A stretch of DNA of 44,424 nucleotides from Cellulomonas sp. (GTDB taxonomy: Bacteria; Actinomycetota; Actinomycetes; Actinomycetales; Cellulomonadaceae), in assembly GCF_017744555.1 (NCBI RefSeq), contig NZ_JAGIBD010000028.1, forward strand, positions 1 to 44,424, written 5' to 3'. A program made the translations under genes and the position numbers. How positions within the stretch are numbered: position 1 is the first letter of the stretch; the number at the start of each line of letters is the position of its first letter. Under the pieces are notes generated by a model. The model had not been told where the DNA came from and did not search any database. It was given only the letters and a program-made list of their open reading frames with translations. Shown here in pieces: positions 31,645 to 40,180 of the stretch.

Positions 31645-31659
31645 CGATCGGTCCGATCG
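31645..31659. promoter_or_regulatory. 15-bp perfect palindrome in the hydrolase leader
   Basis: CGATCGG-T-CCGATCG, centred 32 bases upstream of the hydrolase start codon, is a perfect dyad. It is a candidate operator distinct from the large inverted repeat further upstream. Confidence 0.4.
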
Positions 31660-31679
31660 TGGCCTCGTCGCCCGTGCCG

Positions 31680-31731
31680 GGCTTCGGTCAGATGACTGAC
31701 GTCGGCCCGACTCAGTCATCTGACCGAAGCC
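31680..31731. repeat. 20-bp perfect inverted repeat in a divergent promoter region
   Basis: GGCTTCGGTCAGATGACTGA (31680-31699) recurs as its exact complement at 31712-31731. The 12-base spacer itself contains GTCGG-C-CCGAC, so nearly the whole 52-bp element is self-complementary. Each arm contains TCAGATGACTGA, itself a half-palindrome. It lies between the divergent hydrolase (start 31620) and SDR (start 31764) genes and probably carries mirrored regulator sites. Confidence 0.75.
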
Positions 31732-31763
31732 GCGCTGCCGGCCCCGCTCGTAGCGTCACCGGC

Positions 31764-32540
31764 ATGGACCTGGGACTGAGAGGGACGACCGTCGTGGTGA
31801 CCGGTGCGGGCAGAGGGATCGGGCTCGCGACCGTCCGTGCCTTCGTGGCGGAGGGCGCCCGCGTCGTGGCGGGGTCGCGGTCGTCGACCGCGGAGCTCAC
31901 GGCGCTCGCGGACGACGGGGTCGAGGTGGTGCTCGTCGACCTCGCGACGCCCGACGGTCCCGCGGAGCTGGTCGCCGCGGCCGGCGCCGACCTCGCGGTC
32001 CTCGTCGACAACGTCGGGGCCGTGCACCCGCGGCCGGACGGGTTCGGCAGCGTGACCGACGACCTGTGGCGACAGACGCTCGAGATCGACCTGCTGAGCC
32101 ACGTCCGGACGCTGCGCGCCGCCCTGCCGGTGATGGTGGCCCGGGGCGGCGGCAGCGTCGTCACGATCGGCTCCGTCAACGCCCAGCTGCCCGACCCGCT
32201 GGTCGTGGACTACTCGGCCGCGAAGGCCGCCCAGGTCAACCTGGCCAAGTCCGTCTCGAAGGAGTTCGGCGGCCGCGGCATCCGCGTGAACACCATCAAC
32301 CCGGGTCCGGTCGCCACCGACCTGTGGCTCGGGTCCGGCGGGGTCGCGGACGTCGTGGGCGCGGCGACCGGGCAGGATCCCGCCGCGGTCCAGCAGGGTG
32401 CGGCCGCCGCCATGGTGACCGGACGGTTCACCCTTCCGCAGGAGGTCGCCGACCTCGCTGTCGTGCTCGCGTCCGGTCGATGGCCGAACCTCACCGGCGC
32501 CGCGATCGACCTCGACGGCGGCCTGATCCCGACGCTCTGA
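31764..32540 (+). CDS. SDR family oxidoreductase
   Basis: A 258-residue classical short-chain dehydrogenase/reductase. The cofactor motif is TGAGRGIG (13-20), the structural motif is VDNVG in place of the usual NNAG, and the catalytic residues are S137, Y150 and K154 (VDYSAAKAA). The end VTGAAIDLDGGLIPTL is normal. Substrate unknown. It is divergent from a hydrolase across the 20-bp inverted repeat and lies 20 bases before a second alpha/beta hydrolase gene on the same strand, so the three genes look like one regulated unit. The usual position of the NNAG asparagine is changed to Asp-Asn, a minor departure. Confidence 0.87.
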   Translation: MDLGLRGTTVVVTGAGRGIGLATVRAFVAEGARVVAGSRSSTAELTALADDGVEVVLVDLATPDGPAELVAAAGADLAVLVDNVGAVHPRPDGFGSVTDDLWRQTLEIDLLSHVRTLRAALPVMVARGGGSVVTIGSVNAQLPDPLVVDYSAAKAAQVNLAKSVSKEFGGRGIRVNTINPGPVATDLWLGSGGVADVVGAATGQDPAAVQQGAAAAMVTGRFTLPQEVADLAVVLASGRWPNLTGAAIDLDGGLIPTL

Positions 32541-32560
32541 CCCGACCGGAAGGACCCCTC

Positions 32561-33295
32561 ATGAGCACCCGCCCGACCCTCGTCTTCGTCCACGGCGCCT
32601 TCGCGGACTCCAGCGGCTGGTCCAGCACCCTCGCCGACCTCGACGGCCGCGGCCACCGCGTCCTCGCGGTCCCCAACCAGCTGCGCGGCCTGGCCGCCGA
32701 CGCCGACCAGGTCCGGTCGGTGCTCGCGACGATCGACGGTCCCGTCGTGCTCGTCGGGCACTCGTACGGCGGTGCCGTGATCGGCGAGGCGGCGCGCGGC
32801 GCCGCCAACGTCCGGGCGCTCGTCTTCGTCGCGGCGTACGTGCTCGACGAGGGCGAGTCGATCGCCACCGTCCTCGACCCGGTCCGCTTCCCGGGCGGTC
32901 TGCTCGGCCCGGAGACGACCGTCGCCCGCCCGTTCGCGAACCCCGCCGCGCCCGACGGCCACGACGCCGACCTGTTCATCACGGAGGCCGACTTCGCGAA
33001 GGTGTTCGCCGCCGACGTCGGGGCCGCGCGCGCCCGGCTCATGTTCCTCGAGCAGCGACCGCTCTCGCTCAGCGCCTTCACGGGGACCGCGGCCGCGGAG
33101 CCCGCGTGGAAGACCCTCCCGTCGTGGGCCCTCGTCGCCGAGGAGGACAACGCGATCCCGCCGGCCGGTCAGCGCTGGATGGCGGAGCGGGCGGGCGCGA
33201 CCGTCAGCTCGACGACGTCGTCGCACGCCGTGATGGTGTCCCGACCCGAGGCGGTCACCGCGACGGTGCTGGCGGCGGCAGAGTCCGTGGCGTGA
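32561..33295 (+). CDS. Alpha/beta fold hydrolase, paralogue of the 398-1114 gene
   Basis: A 244-residue compact hydrolase with FVHGAFADSSGW, nucleophile S68 in VVLVGHSYGGAV, and a late histidine in TSSHAVMVSRPEAV. Serine position and flanking blocks are the same as in the hydrolase at 398-1114, so the two are paralogues with about half of residues shared by eye. It follows the SDR gene by 20 bases with a GGAAGGA ribosome site and is probably cotranscribed. Its last 41 bases overlap the 3' end of the convergent LuxR-family gene. Substrate unknown; proteins of this group act on small esters. Confidence 0.86.
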   Translation: MSTRPTLVFVHGAFADSSGWSSTLADLDGRGHRVLAVPNQLRGLAADADQVRSVLATIDGPVVLVGHSYGGAVIGEAARGAANVRALVFVAAYVLDEGESIATVLDPVRFPGGLLGPETTVARPFANPAAPDGHDADLFITEADFAKVFAADVGAARARLMFLEQRPLSLSAFTGTAAAEPAWKTLPSWALVAEEDNAIPPAGQRWMAERAGATVSSTTSSHAVMVSRPEAVTATVLAAAESVA

Positions 33296-36014
33296 CGCCG
33301 AGCGCACCGGCGAGCTGGCTGCGGCTCGTGATGCCCAGCTTGGGGAACACCCGGTAGAGGTGCGAGCCGACGGTCCGGTGCGACAGGAACAGGCGCTGGC
33401 CGATCTCCCGGTTGGACAGCCCCTGGGCGGCGAGCTGCGCGATGCGCGACTCCTGCGCCGAGAGCTCCTCGCCCGAGGACGACGCCGGTCGCGTGCCCTG
33501 CTCGCCGGTGGCTCGCAGCTCCTGGTCGGCCCGGTCGGCCCACGACCCGGCCCCCAGCGCTGCGAACGCGTCCCGGGCGGAGCGCAGGGGGTCGCGCGAC
33601 TCGACGGCGCGACGCTGCCGGCGCAGCCACTCCCCCTGCGCGAGGTGCAGGCGCGCCCGGTGCCACGGATAGGCGTGCGCGGCACCCGCGAGCGCGGCCG
33701 CGAACCGGTCGTCGGCGGTGTCGTCGTCCGCGAGCACGGCTCCGGCGTACTCGAGCGCGATCTGCGAGCCGAGCGCGGGGGTCGGTCCGGCGAGCTCCGC
33801 GCAGACGTCGAGCAGGTGTCGCGCGGGCTCGCGGCGTCCGGCGCGCACCGCCGCGTCCGCGAGGTAGCCGACGGCCCACAGCTGCTGCACGCGCTGGTAG
33901 GCCGGGTCGGCCTCCTCGAACGCACGGTGCAGCTCGTCGTACGCCTGGCCGGGACGGTCCGAGCCGAGCTCGCCGAGCCCCCGGACCAGCTGGACGGCCG
34001 AGAGCAGCGACGAGCTCGCGTTCGGCGTGCGGACCGCCGTCTGCTCCGCCTCCCCCAGCAGCACGTGCCGCGCGTCCCACCGACCGGCGACCGCATCGCC
34101 GAACGCGACGGCGATCCGGGCGCTCGCGGCCCACACGGCCTGGCCGGTCTCGTCCGCGAGCCGGACGGCCTCCTCGCCCGAGCGCGCCGGGTCGAAGACC
34201 CCCAGGTTGAGCTCGGCCCACGAGCGGATGGCCAGCGCCTCGGCCAGCAGGCTGAGCCGGGCCTGTGCGCGCAGCTCCTGGACCGCGGCCGTCAGGAACG
34301 TGTCCGCCCGGTCGAACTGCCCGACGCAGAACGCCGCGATGCCGAGCAGCCCGGCCAGGTCGGGACGCCCGTCGGCGTCCGCGGGCCAGCGCCCGAGGTC
34401 CGCGACGATCGTGGCGCTCAGCTCGAAGGGCTCGGCGAGCGCGAACGTGGCGAGCATCCGCGGGTCATGCGGCGGCAGCGGCACCTGGCGCGCGGACCGC
34501 ACGATCTCCCACCGGATCTCCGGTCCGGGGTCGCGCCACCACACCCGCCGGGCGGCCCCGAACAGCAGCTGCACGGCGAGGTCGGCGTCCGAGTCGCGGG
34601 TGGCGTCCTGCGCGAGGCCGACGATGCGGCGGATCTCCGACGGCTCGCTCGACGCCCCGTCGTGGAACGCGCCGTCGAGCAGGGTCAGCCGGGACCGGTC
34701 GCGCGCCCGCAGTGCCGTCCCCGCGACGCGCTGCTTGAGCTCCTCGACCTTGCCGAACCGGCCGAGCTCGTAGGCCAGCTCGGCCGCGCTGAGGAGCCGG
34801 GAGGCACGCGCCCCAGGATCGGGACTGAGGGCGGCGGCGCGCTCGAGCCACGCCACCGCGGTCGTCACCGCGCCGCGTCGTCGTGCGTCCGCGGCCGCCC
34901 GCTCCAGGTCCGCGGCCACCTGCTCGTCCCGGCCGGGCGCGGCGGCGGCCCGGTGCCAGGTCGCCCGGTCCCGGTCGGACGCGTGGACCTGCGCGAGCGC
35001 GGCGTGCGCGCTGTGCCGCCGGTCGGCCGGCATCGCCCGACGCAGCGCCGGCCCGATGAGCGGGCTCGCGACCCGATAGCGGTCGCCGACGACGGCCACC
35101 AGGCCCAGCCGGTGGGCGTCGTCGATCCGGACGGGCGAGCCGTGCAGGATCTGGGCCGCGGCGAGCAGGTCGGCCACGCTGTCGCCGTCGTCCACCGCAG
35201 CGACGTCGACGAGCGCACGTCCCGCGGCGTCGAGGTCAGCGGCACGCGCCGCGAACGCGCGCTCGAGGCGCGTCGTCATCGGCAGGTCCTCGTCGAGCTC
35301 CGTCCACGACTGCCGGCCGTCCTGCAGCGCCGCCGCGAACTCGACGAGCGCGAGCGGATTCCCACCCGCCTGCCGCACGACGCGCTCCTCGAGCGCGGGT
35401 GCGAGCAGGGGCGCCCGCGAGCGCAGCAGGGTCGTCGACGACGGCTCGTCCAGCCCGTCCAGCACGAGGGGCGCCGGGTCACCCAGCACCACCGCGGGCG
35501 AGCCCGCCGTGCAGACGACGGCGACGCGCTCGCCGGCGAGGCGGCGGACCACGAACGCCAGGACGTCGACCGAGGGCTGGTCCATCCGGTCGACGTCGTC
35601 GAGCGACAACAGGACCGGTGTCTCGACCGAGCGCTCCACGACGAGCTCGAGCGTGGCCAGCGACGTGAAGAACGGGTTGACCGCCACCGCGTCGCCTTGT
35701 CCGAAGCACGCGAGGAGCGCCTCGCGCTGCTGCAGGGGCAGCTGGTCGACGTCGCCGAGCCGCGCCCGCAGCAGCTGGTGCAGCGCGGCGAACGGCAGGT
35801 GCGCCTCCGAGTCCACGCCGCGCGCGGCCAGCACCGTGAAGCCGCGGTCGCGTGCGTCCTGCTCGACGCGGACCAGGAGCGCCGTCCTGCCCGTGCCGGG
35901 TGCGCCGACGATCCCCGTCACGGCGGGCCCGGTGCCGACGCCGTCGAGGCGCGACCGAAGGGCGGCCAGCTCCTCGTCACGCCCGATGAGCTGCGGCTCG
36001 CTCGTGGTGGTCAC
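33255..36014 (-). CDS. LuxR family transcriptional regulator with AAA ATPase domain (LAL type)
   Basis: A 919-residue LAL regulator. The N-terminal STAND-type ATPase has IGRDEELAALRSRL and a P-loop GAPGTGRT (37-44). In the P-loop the invariant lysine is replaced by R43, which may weaken nucleotide hydrolysis. VLLSLDDVDRMD is the Walker B region. A long TPR-like helical middle follows. The C-terminal LuxR helix-turn-helix (about 852-910) reads SAQESRIAQLAAQGLSNREIGQRL and HRTVGSHLYRVFPKLG. Such proteins are ATP- and ligand-responsive activators. The start is GTG with no clear ribosome site. It converges on, and overlaps by 41 bases, the SDR-hydrolase unit, a candidate target. Confidence 0.9.
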   Translation of the reverse strand: MTTTSEPQLIGRDEELAALRSRLDGVGTGPAVTGIVGAPGTGRTALLVRVEQDARDRGFTVLAARGVDSEAHLPFAALHQLLRARLGDVDQLPLQQREALLACFGQGDAVAVNPFFTSLATLELVVERSVETPVLLSLDDVDRMDQPSVDVLAFVVRRLAGERVAVVCTAGSPAVVLGDPAPLVLDGLDEPSSTTLLRSRAPLLAPALEERVVRQAGGNPLALVEFAAALQDGRQSWTELDEDLPMTTRLERAFAARAADLDAAGRALVDVAAVDDGDSVADLLAAAQILHGSPVRIDDAHRLGLVAVVGDRYRVASPLIGPALRRAMPADRRHSAHAALAQVHASDRDRATWHRAAAAPGRDEQVAADLERAAADARRRGAVTTAVAWLERAAALSPDPGARASRLLSAAELAYELGRFGKVEELKQRVAGTALRARDRSRLTLLDGAFHDGASSEPSEIRRIVGLAQDATRDSDADLAVQLLFGAARRVWWRDPGPEIRWEIVRSARQVPLPPHDPRMLATFALAEPFELSATIVADLGRWPADADGRPDLAGLLGIAAFCVGQFDRADTFLTAAVQELRAQARLSLLAEALAIRSWAELNLGVFDPARSGEEAVRLADETGQAVWAASARIAVAFGDAVAGRWDARHVLLGEAEQTAVRTPNASSSLLSAVQLVRGLGELGSDRPGQAYDELHRAFEEADPAYQRVQQLWAVGYLADAAVRAGRREPARHLLDVCAELAGPTPALGSQIALEYAGAVLADDDTADDRFAAALAGAAHAYPWHRARLHLAQGEWLRRQRRAVESRDPLRSARDAFAALGAGSWADRADQELRATGEQGTRPASSSGEELSAQESRIAQLAAQGLSNREIGQRLFLSHRTVGSHLYRVFPKLGITSRSQLAGALGVTPRTLPPPAPSR

Positions 36015-36127
36015 ACGGTGAGCATCCAGTTCAGAGCGGTGATCCGTCCATGGGCAGCCCGGAACTGGGTGCCGTCCTCCGGTGCGGATACAGTCCGCTG
36101 TAGCCAGCCTGACCCAGGAGGAACCAC

Positions 36128-36826
36128 GTGCCGTCCGTCGTCCTCGTCCGGCACGGCCGCAGCACCGCGAACGTCGCGGGCATCCTCACCGGGCGTGCCC
36201 CCGGGGTTCGCCTCGACGAGGTCGGTCGCAGCCAGGCGGCCGGGGTCGCGGAGCGGCTCGCCGGGGTACCTCTGGTCGCCGTCGTCTCGAGCCCGCTCGA
36301 GCGCTGCCGCGAGACGGCGACGATCATCGCCGAGGGCCGGGGCCACGAGGTCCGGCTGGAGGACGGCCTCACCGAGTGCGACTACGGGCAGTGGCAGGGC
36401 CGGCCGCTGAGCGAGCTCGCCCAGGAGCCGCTGTGGTCGGTCGTGCAGGACGAGCCCTCGGCCGCGGTGTTCCCGGGCGGCGAGTCGCTGACAGCGATGC
36501 AGGCGCGCGCGGTCGAGGCGGTCCGGCGGCACGACGCCGCGGTGCAGTCCGAGCACGGCGCCGGTGCGGTGTGGGTCGCGGTCACGCACGGCGACGTCAT
36601 CAAGTCGCTCCTCGCGGACGCGCTCGGCCTGGGGCTCGACCTGTTCCAGCGGATCGTCGTCAACCCCGGGTCCGTCTCGGTGGTGCGGTACGGGACCACC
36701 CGCCCCGCCGTCGTGGCCACGAACACCGACGCGGGCGACCTGTCGTGGCTGCGCAGCCTCGGTCCGGCCGACGACGCGCCCGTCGGGGGCGGCGCCGGCC
36801 CGGACGACGCCGCCGCCGACTCGTAA
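36128..36826 (+). CDS. Histidine phosphatase family protein (MSMEG_4193 type)
   Basis: A 232-residue phosphoglycerate-mutase-like phosphatase. The catalytic RHG motif is at residues 8-10 (VRHGRSTAN; H9). The acid and second histidine regions TECDYGQWQGRPL and VTHGDVIKSLLADALGL are present. It belongs to the MSMEG_4193 subgroup that in actinobacteria travels with a DUF3090 protein and an SCO1664 family protein, the two genes that follow here (10-base gap, then GTGA overlap). Substrate unknown. Starts at GTG after an AGGAGG site. The last 20 residues are Gly/Asp/Ala-rich and probably disordered. Divergent from the LAL regulator across 113 bases. Confidence 0.88.
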   Translation: MPSVVLVRHGRSTANVAGILTGRAPGVRLDEVGRSQAAGVAERLAGVPLVAVVSSPLERCRETATIIAEGRGHEVRLEDGLTECDYGQWQGRPLSELAQEPLWSVVQDEPSAAVFPGGESLTAMQARAVEAVRRHDAAVQSEHGAGAVWVAVTHGDVIKSLLADALGLGLDLFQRIVVNPGSVSVVRYGTTRPAVVATNTDAGDLSWLRSLGPADDAPVGGGAGPDDAAADS

Positions 36827-36836
36827 GGTGGGTGAC

Positions 36837-37385
36837 ATGCCCACCCGTGTCCACCAGTACGACTGGCCCGACCGCGTCGTCGTCGGCACCGTCGGCGCCC
36901 CCGGGTCGCGCGCCTTCTACCTGCAGGTCCGCGACGGCGCCCGGCGCACGAGCGTCCTGCTGGAGAAGGAGCAGTCCGCGATGCTCGCCGAGAAGATCGA
37001 CGAGATCCTCGACGCGCTCATGGCCGACGACGGCAACCGGTACAGCGTCCCCGCCGGCACCGCCGCGGAGCTCGTCGACGACGAGCCGCTGGACCAGCCC
37101 GTCGAGGAGGAGTTCCGCGCGGGCCTGGTGCGCCTGGGCTGGGACCCCGCCACCGCGCAGGTCGTCGTGGAGGCGTTCCCGTTCGTCGAGGACGACGACG
37201 AGGCATCGGACGGGACCGAGGTCGAGCCCGACGAGATGCTCCTGGTGCGGATGCCGGTCGGCACCGCGCGCGCGTTCGTCGAGCGGACCCGGCAGGTCGT
37301 CGCGTCGGGCCGTCCGCTGTGCCCGCTGTGCGGTCGGCCGGTCGACGCCGACGGCCACGTCTGCGGGGTGCTCGACCAGGCGTGA
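36837..37385 (+). CDS. DUF3090 family protein with C-terminal zinc-ribbon-like motif
   Basis: A 182-residue DUF3090 (TIGR03847) protein. Family features are YDWPDRVVVGTVGAPGSRAFYLQ near the N-terminus, LLEKEQSAMLAEKIDEIL, and the C-terminal LCPLCGRPVDADGHVCG, a CxxC...C motif likely to bind zinc. Function is unknown. It lies between the histidine phosphatase and the SCO1664 protein in a conserved actinobacterial trio; the stop overlaps the next start (GTGA). Ribosome site AAGGTGG precedes the ATG. The acidic stretch EDDDEASDGTEVEPDE is a probable flexible loop. Annotation stops at the family because no member has a function known to me. Confidence 0.88.
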   Translation: MPTRVHQYDWPDRVVVGTVGAPGSRAFYLQVRDGARRTSVLLEKEQSAMLAEKIDEILDALMADDGNRYSVPAGTAAELVDDEPLDQPVEEEFRAGLVRLGWDPATAQVVVEAFPFVEDDDEASDGTEVEPDEMLLVRMPVGTARAFVERTRQVVASGRPLCPLCGRPVDADGHVCGVLDQA

Positions 37386-38155
37386 CGGCCGCCGACGTCG
37401 ACCTCGTCGCCGGTGAGCTCGAGCTCGTCGGCCGCGTCACGACCGCCTCGAACGCGACGTTCCTCGCGCGGGTCGGAGGCGTCGACGTCGTCTACAAGCC
37501 CGTCGCCGGCGAGCGGCCGCTGTGGGACTTCCCCGACGGGACGCTCGCACACCGCGAGGTGGCCGCCTACCTGGTCTCGGAGGCGTTCGGGTGGGACGTC
37601 GTGCCGCTCACGTTCCTGCGCGACGGGCCGCTCGGCCCCGGCATGGTGCAGCGCTGGCAGGAGCCGGACGCGTCGCAGGACCCCGTGGACGTCGTGCCGG
37701 CGCGAGCCGTGCCGTCCGACGGGTGGCGCACCGTGTTCCACGGCAGCGACGAGCGTGACCGGCCCGTCGTGCTGGTCCACGAGGACTCCTCCGCGCTGCG
37801 CCGGATGGCCGTGCTCGACGTCGTCGTGAACAACGCCGACCGCAAGGGCGGCCACATCCTGCCGACGGCCGCCGGTCACCGTTTCGGGGTCGACCACGGC
37901 GTCACGTTCCACGTCGAGCACAAGCTGCGGACCGTCCTGTGGGGATGGCGGGGCGACGAGCTCGACGCCGACGAGCTCGCGGGCGTGGAGCGCGTGCGGG
38001 GCGCCGTCGACGGCGACCTCGGTCGGGCGCTGGCCGAGCTGCTCACCGACGCCGAGGTGGAGGCACTGGCGGCGCGCTGCGACCGTCTGCTCCGCCGGGG
38101 GACGTTCCCCGGACCGTCAGGCGACATGCCGGCGTTCCCGTGGCCGTTCTTCTGA
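37382..38155 (+). CDS. SCO1664 family protein, kinase-like fold (PI3/4-kinase-related)
   Basis: A 257-residue protein of the SCO1664 family (TIGR03843). It has the pattern of a PI3/4-kinase or HipA-like phosphotransferase: a nucleotide-binding lysine in DVVYKPVAGERPLWDF, a catalytic-loop-like VVVNNADRKGGHIL, and a metal-binding GVDHGVTFH. These suggest phosphorylation of an unknown protein or small molecule, which would pair naturally with the phosphatase two genes upstream. That pairing is inference. Starts at GTG, overlapping the DUF3090 stop. It ends 9 bases from the stop of the convergent VWA gene with no hairpin between. Confidence 0.87.
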   Translation: MTAADVDLVAGELELVGRVTTASNATFLARVGGVDVVYKPVAGERPLWDFPDGTLAHREVAAYLVSEAFGWDVVPLTFLRDGPLGPGMVQRWQEPDASQDPVDVVPARAVPSDGWRTVFHGSDERDRPVVLVHEDSSALRRMAVLDVVVNNADRKGGHILPTAAGHRFGVDHGVTFHVEHKLRTVLWGWRGDELDADELAGVERVRGAVDGDLGRALAELLTDAEVEALAARCDRLLRRGTFPGPSGDMPAFPWPFF

Positions 38156-38164
38156 CGGGACCCG

Positions 38165-40180
38165 TCACCACTCCTCGTCGCGACCCCACCCACCGAACGC
38201 GCTGCGGCGCGCGCTCAGGTACGAGTCGATGACCGCCGCGCCGAGGTCGTCCGTCTCCGGCGTGACGACCGTGCCCCCGGCCCGGCGCGCCAAGCCGTCG
38301 ACGAACCGCGCGAGGCCCGGGTCGTCGCCCAGCCGGAAGACCGTGGTGCGGGCGCCCAGCCGCGTCGAGGCGTCGAGCTCACGCACCGCGAGCGCGACGG
38401 TCCGCGGATGCGGCGGGTAGTCGAAGAAGACCTCCCCGTCGGGCTCCAGGTGGGACGTCGGCTCGCCGTCGGTGACGATGAGCAGCACGGGCTGCGCCCT
38501 CGGGTGCTTGCGGAAGTGTCGGTTGGCGAGCAGGAGCGCGTGGTGCAGGTTGGTGCCCTTCTCCCACAGCGCGTCGAGCCCGACGAGCTCGTCGACCTGC
38601 ATGACGGACGCACGGCGCCCGAACGCGATCAGCTGCAGCTCGTCACCGCGGAACCGGCTCGTCACCAGCGTGTGCAGGGCGAGCGCGGTGCGCTTCATCG
38701 GCACCCACCGGCCCTCCATCGCCATCGAGAACGACGTGTCGACGAGCAGCGCGACGCACGCCTGCGTGCGGGCCTCGGTCTCCTGGATCTCGACGTCGTC
38801 GACGAGGATCCGCACGGCGCCGTCGGTCCGGCCCTCCGCGGCGCGCCGTGTGAGCGCGTTGCTGATCGTCCGGGTGACGTCCCACGGCTCGGTGTCCCCG
38901 TACTGCCACGCACGTGTGGACCCCGAGGGCTCCCCCGCGGCGCCCGAGCGGCGGACGTCGTGGCCGCCCGGTCGGTCGGACATGGTGTCGGCGACGGCGC
39001 GGAGCACGGCCTTGCCGAGCTGTCGCATGGCCTTCGGGGTCAGCGCCAGACGACCGTCCGAGCCCCGTCGCAGCGTGCCGGAGTCGCGCAGCGCCTTCTC
39101 GAGCCGCTGCAGCGTGCGGGCGTCGACGGCCGCCTCCTTGCCGAGCTGGCGTGCGAGCTTGTCGAGGTCGAGGTCGTCGAGCTGCGAGCCCTCGTACGAC
39201 TGCGCGAGCTGCTCCGCGAGCGCGTCGAGGTCGGCGAGGTCCTGGAACACCCCGGTGCCGTCGCCGAGCCCGAGCCCGTTCTCCCCCTGCATGCGCTCCG
39301 CGCCGCCCCAGTCCTCGCCGGGTCGCAGGGAACGCAGGGAGTCGTCGAGCCGGCCGAGCTGGTCCGCGAGCGCCGACGAGCCGAACGCCTGCTGCATGAG
39401 CGCAGCGAGCTCGTCGCGCTGCTCGCGGCTCATCGAGTTGAGCATCCGCTGCGCGGCGGCGGCCCGGTCGGCGAGGGTGTCGAGCAGCTCGTCGAGCGTG
39501 CCGGGCTGCTCGGGGAACCAGTCGCCGTGCTTCGCCATGAAGTCGTCGAACTGCTCCTGCGTGTCCTCGCCGCGCCGACGGGCGTCGAGCAGGTCGTTGA
39601 GGTCGCCCAGCATCTGGTTGAGGGCCGCGCGGTCCTCGTCGCTCGCGTTCTCGAGCGCCTGCTTGAGCCCGGCGAAGCGCTGGTCGAGGACCTCACGGCC
39701 CAGCAGGTCCTTGATCTTCTCGAACTCCTGCCGGGCCTCGGTGCTGCGCCAGTCGTAGCCGCTGAGCTCGGTGACGGCCGCCGCCGGCGACGAGGGGAGG
39801 TTGTCGAGCTGCATCTGCCGGAGCGCCCGGTCGCCGTCGTCCATGTCGACGTCCCGCGCGAGCTGCTTGCGTTCGGCCAGCACAGCGCGGTCGAGCAGCT
39901 CCTTGATCTCCTGCAGGGTGCCGTCGAGGCGGTGCGTGCGGGTCAGCTCGCGGCGCCGTTCGGCGACCCGGCGCGCGAGCTCGTCGAGCCCGGTCCGGTC
40001 GCGGCCCCCGCGCCGCAGGAACTCGCGCATCGCACGCTCGGGCGACGAGCCCGCCATGACGTCCTCGCCGATCGCGTCGAGCGCCTCCGCCAGGTCGACC
40101 GGCGGCGCGAGCGGGTCGGGCCCGTCGACGTACGGCGTGTATCGGGACCGCCGGGTCAGGCGACGGTTGCGCCTAGCCAT
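38165..40180 (-). CDS. VWA domain protein paired with a MoxR-like ATPase
   Basis: A 671-residue cytoplasmic protein. Residues 1-460 are mostly charged helices (RRVAERRRELTRTHRLDGT, DQLGRLDDSLRSL), likely an elongated coiled or helical bundle. The C-terminal ~200 residues form a von Willebrand factor A domain with an intact MIDAS: DTSFS (D481) and VTDGEP. Such VWA proteins (ViaA or CobT/ChlD-like) act with AAA+ ATPases of the MoxR/chelatase class as chaperones or insertion machines. The ATPase gene lies immediately upstream and overlaps this start by eight bases (ATGGCTAG). Substrate unknown. No transmembrane segment or signal sequence. Confidence 0.88.
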   Translation of the reverse strand: MARRNRRLTRRSRYTPYVDGPDPLAPPVDLAEALDAIGEDVMAGSSPERAMREFLRRGGRDRTGLDELARRVAERRRELTRTHRLDGTLQEIKELLDRAVLAERKQLARDVDMDDGDRALRQMQLDNLPSSPAAAVTELSGYDWRSTEARQEFEKIKDLLGREVLDQRFAGLKQALENASDEDRAALNQMLGDLNDLLDARRRGEDTQEQFDDFMAKHGDWFPEQPGTLDELLDTLADRAAAAQRMLNSMSREQRDELAALMQQAFGSSALADQLGRLDDSLRSLRPGEDWGGAERMQGENGLGLGDGTGVFQDLADLDALAEQLAQSYEGSQLDDLDLDKLARQLGKEAAVDARTLQRLEKALRDSGTLRRGSDGRLALTPKAMRQLGKAVLRAVADTMSDRPGGHDVRRSGAAGEPSGSTRAWQYGDTEPWDVTRTISNALTRRAAEGRTDGAVRILVDDVEIQETEARTQACVALLVDTSFSMAMEGRWVPMKRTALALHTLVTSRFRGDELQLIAFGRRASVMQVDELVGLDALWEKGTNLHHALLLANRHFRKHPRAQPVLLIVTDGEPTSHLEPDGEVFFDYPPHPRTVALAVRELDASTRLGARTTVFRLGDDPGLARFVDGLARRAGGTVVTPETDDLGAAVIDSYLSARRSAFGGWGRDEEW

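Noticed and set aside
33360..36410. A 1016-codon open frame antisense to the LAL regulator
   Set aside because: Arg/Glu/Gly/Asp-rich with no domain, no ribosome site and no initiation context. It is a by-product of high GC opposite a long real gene.
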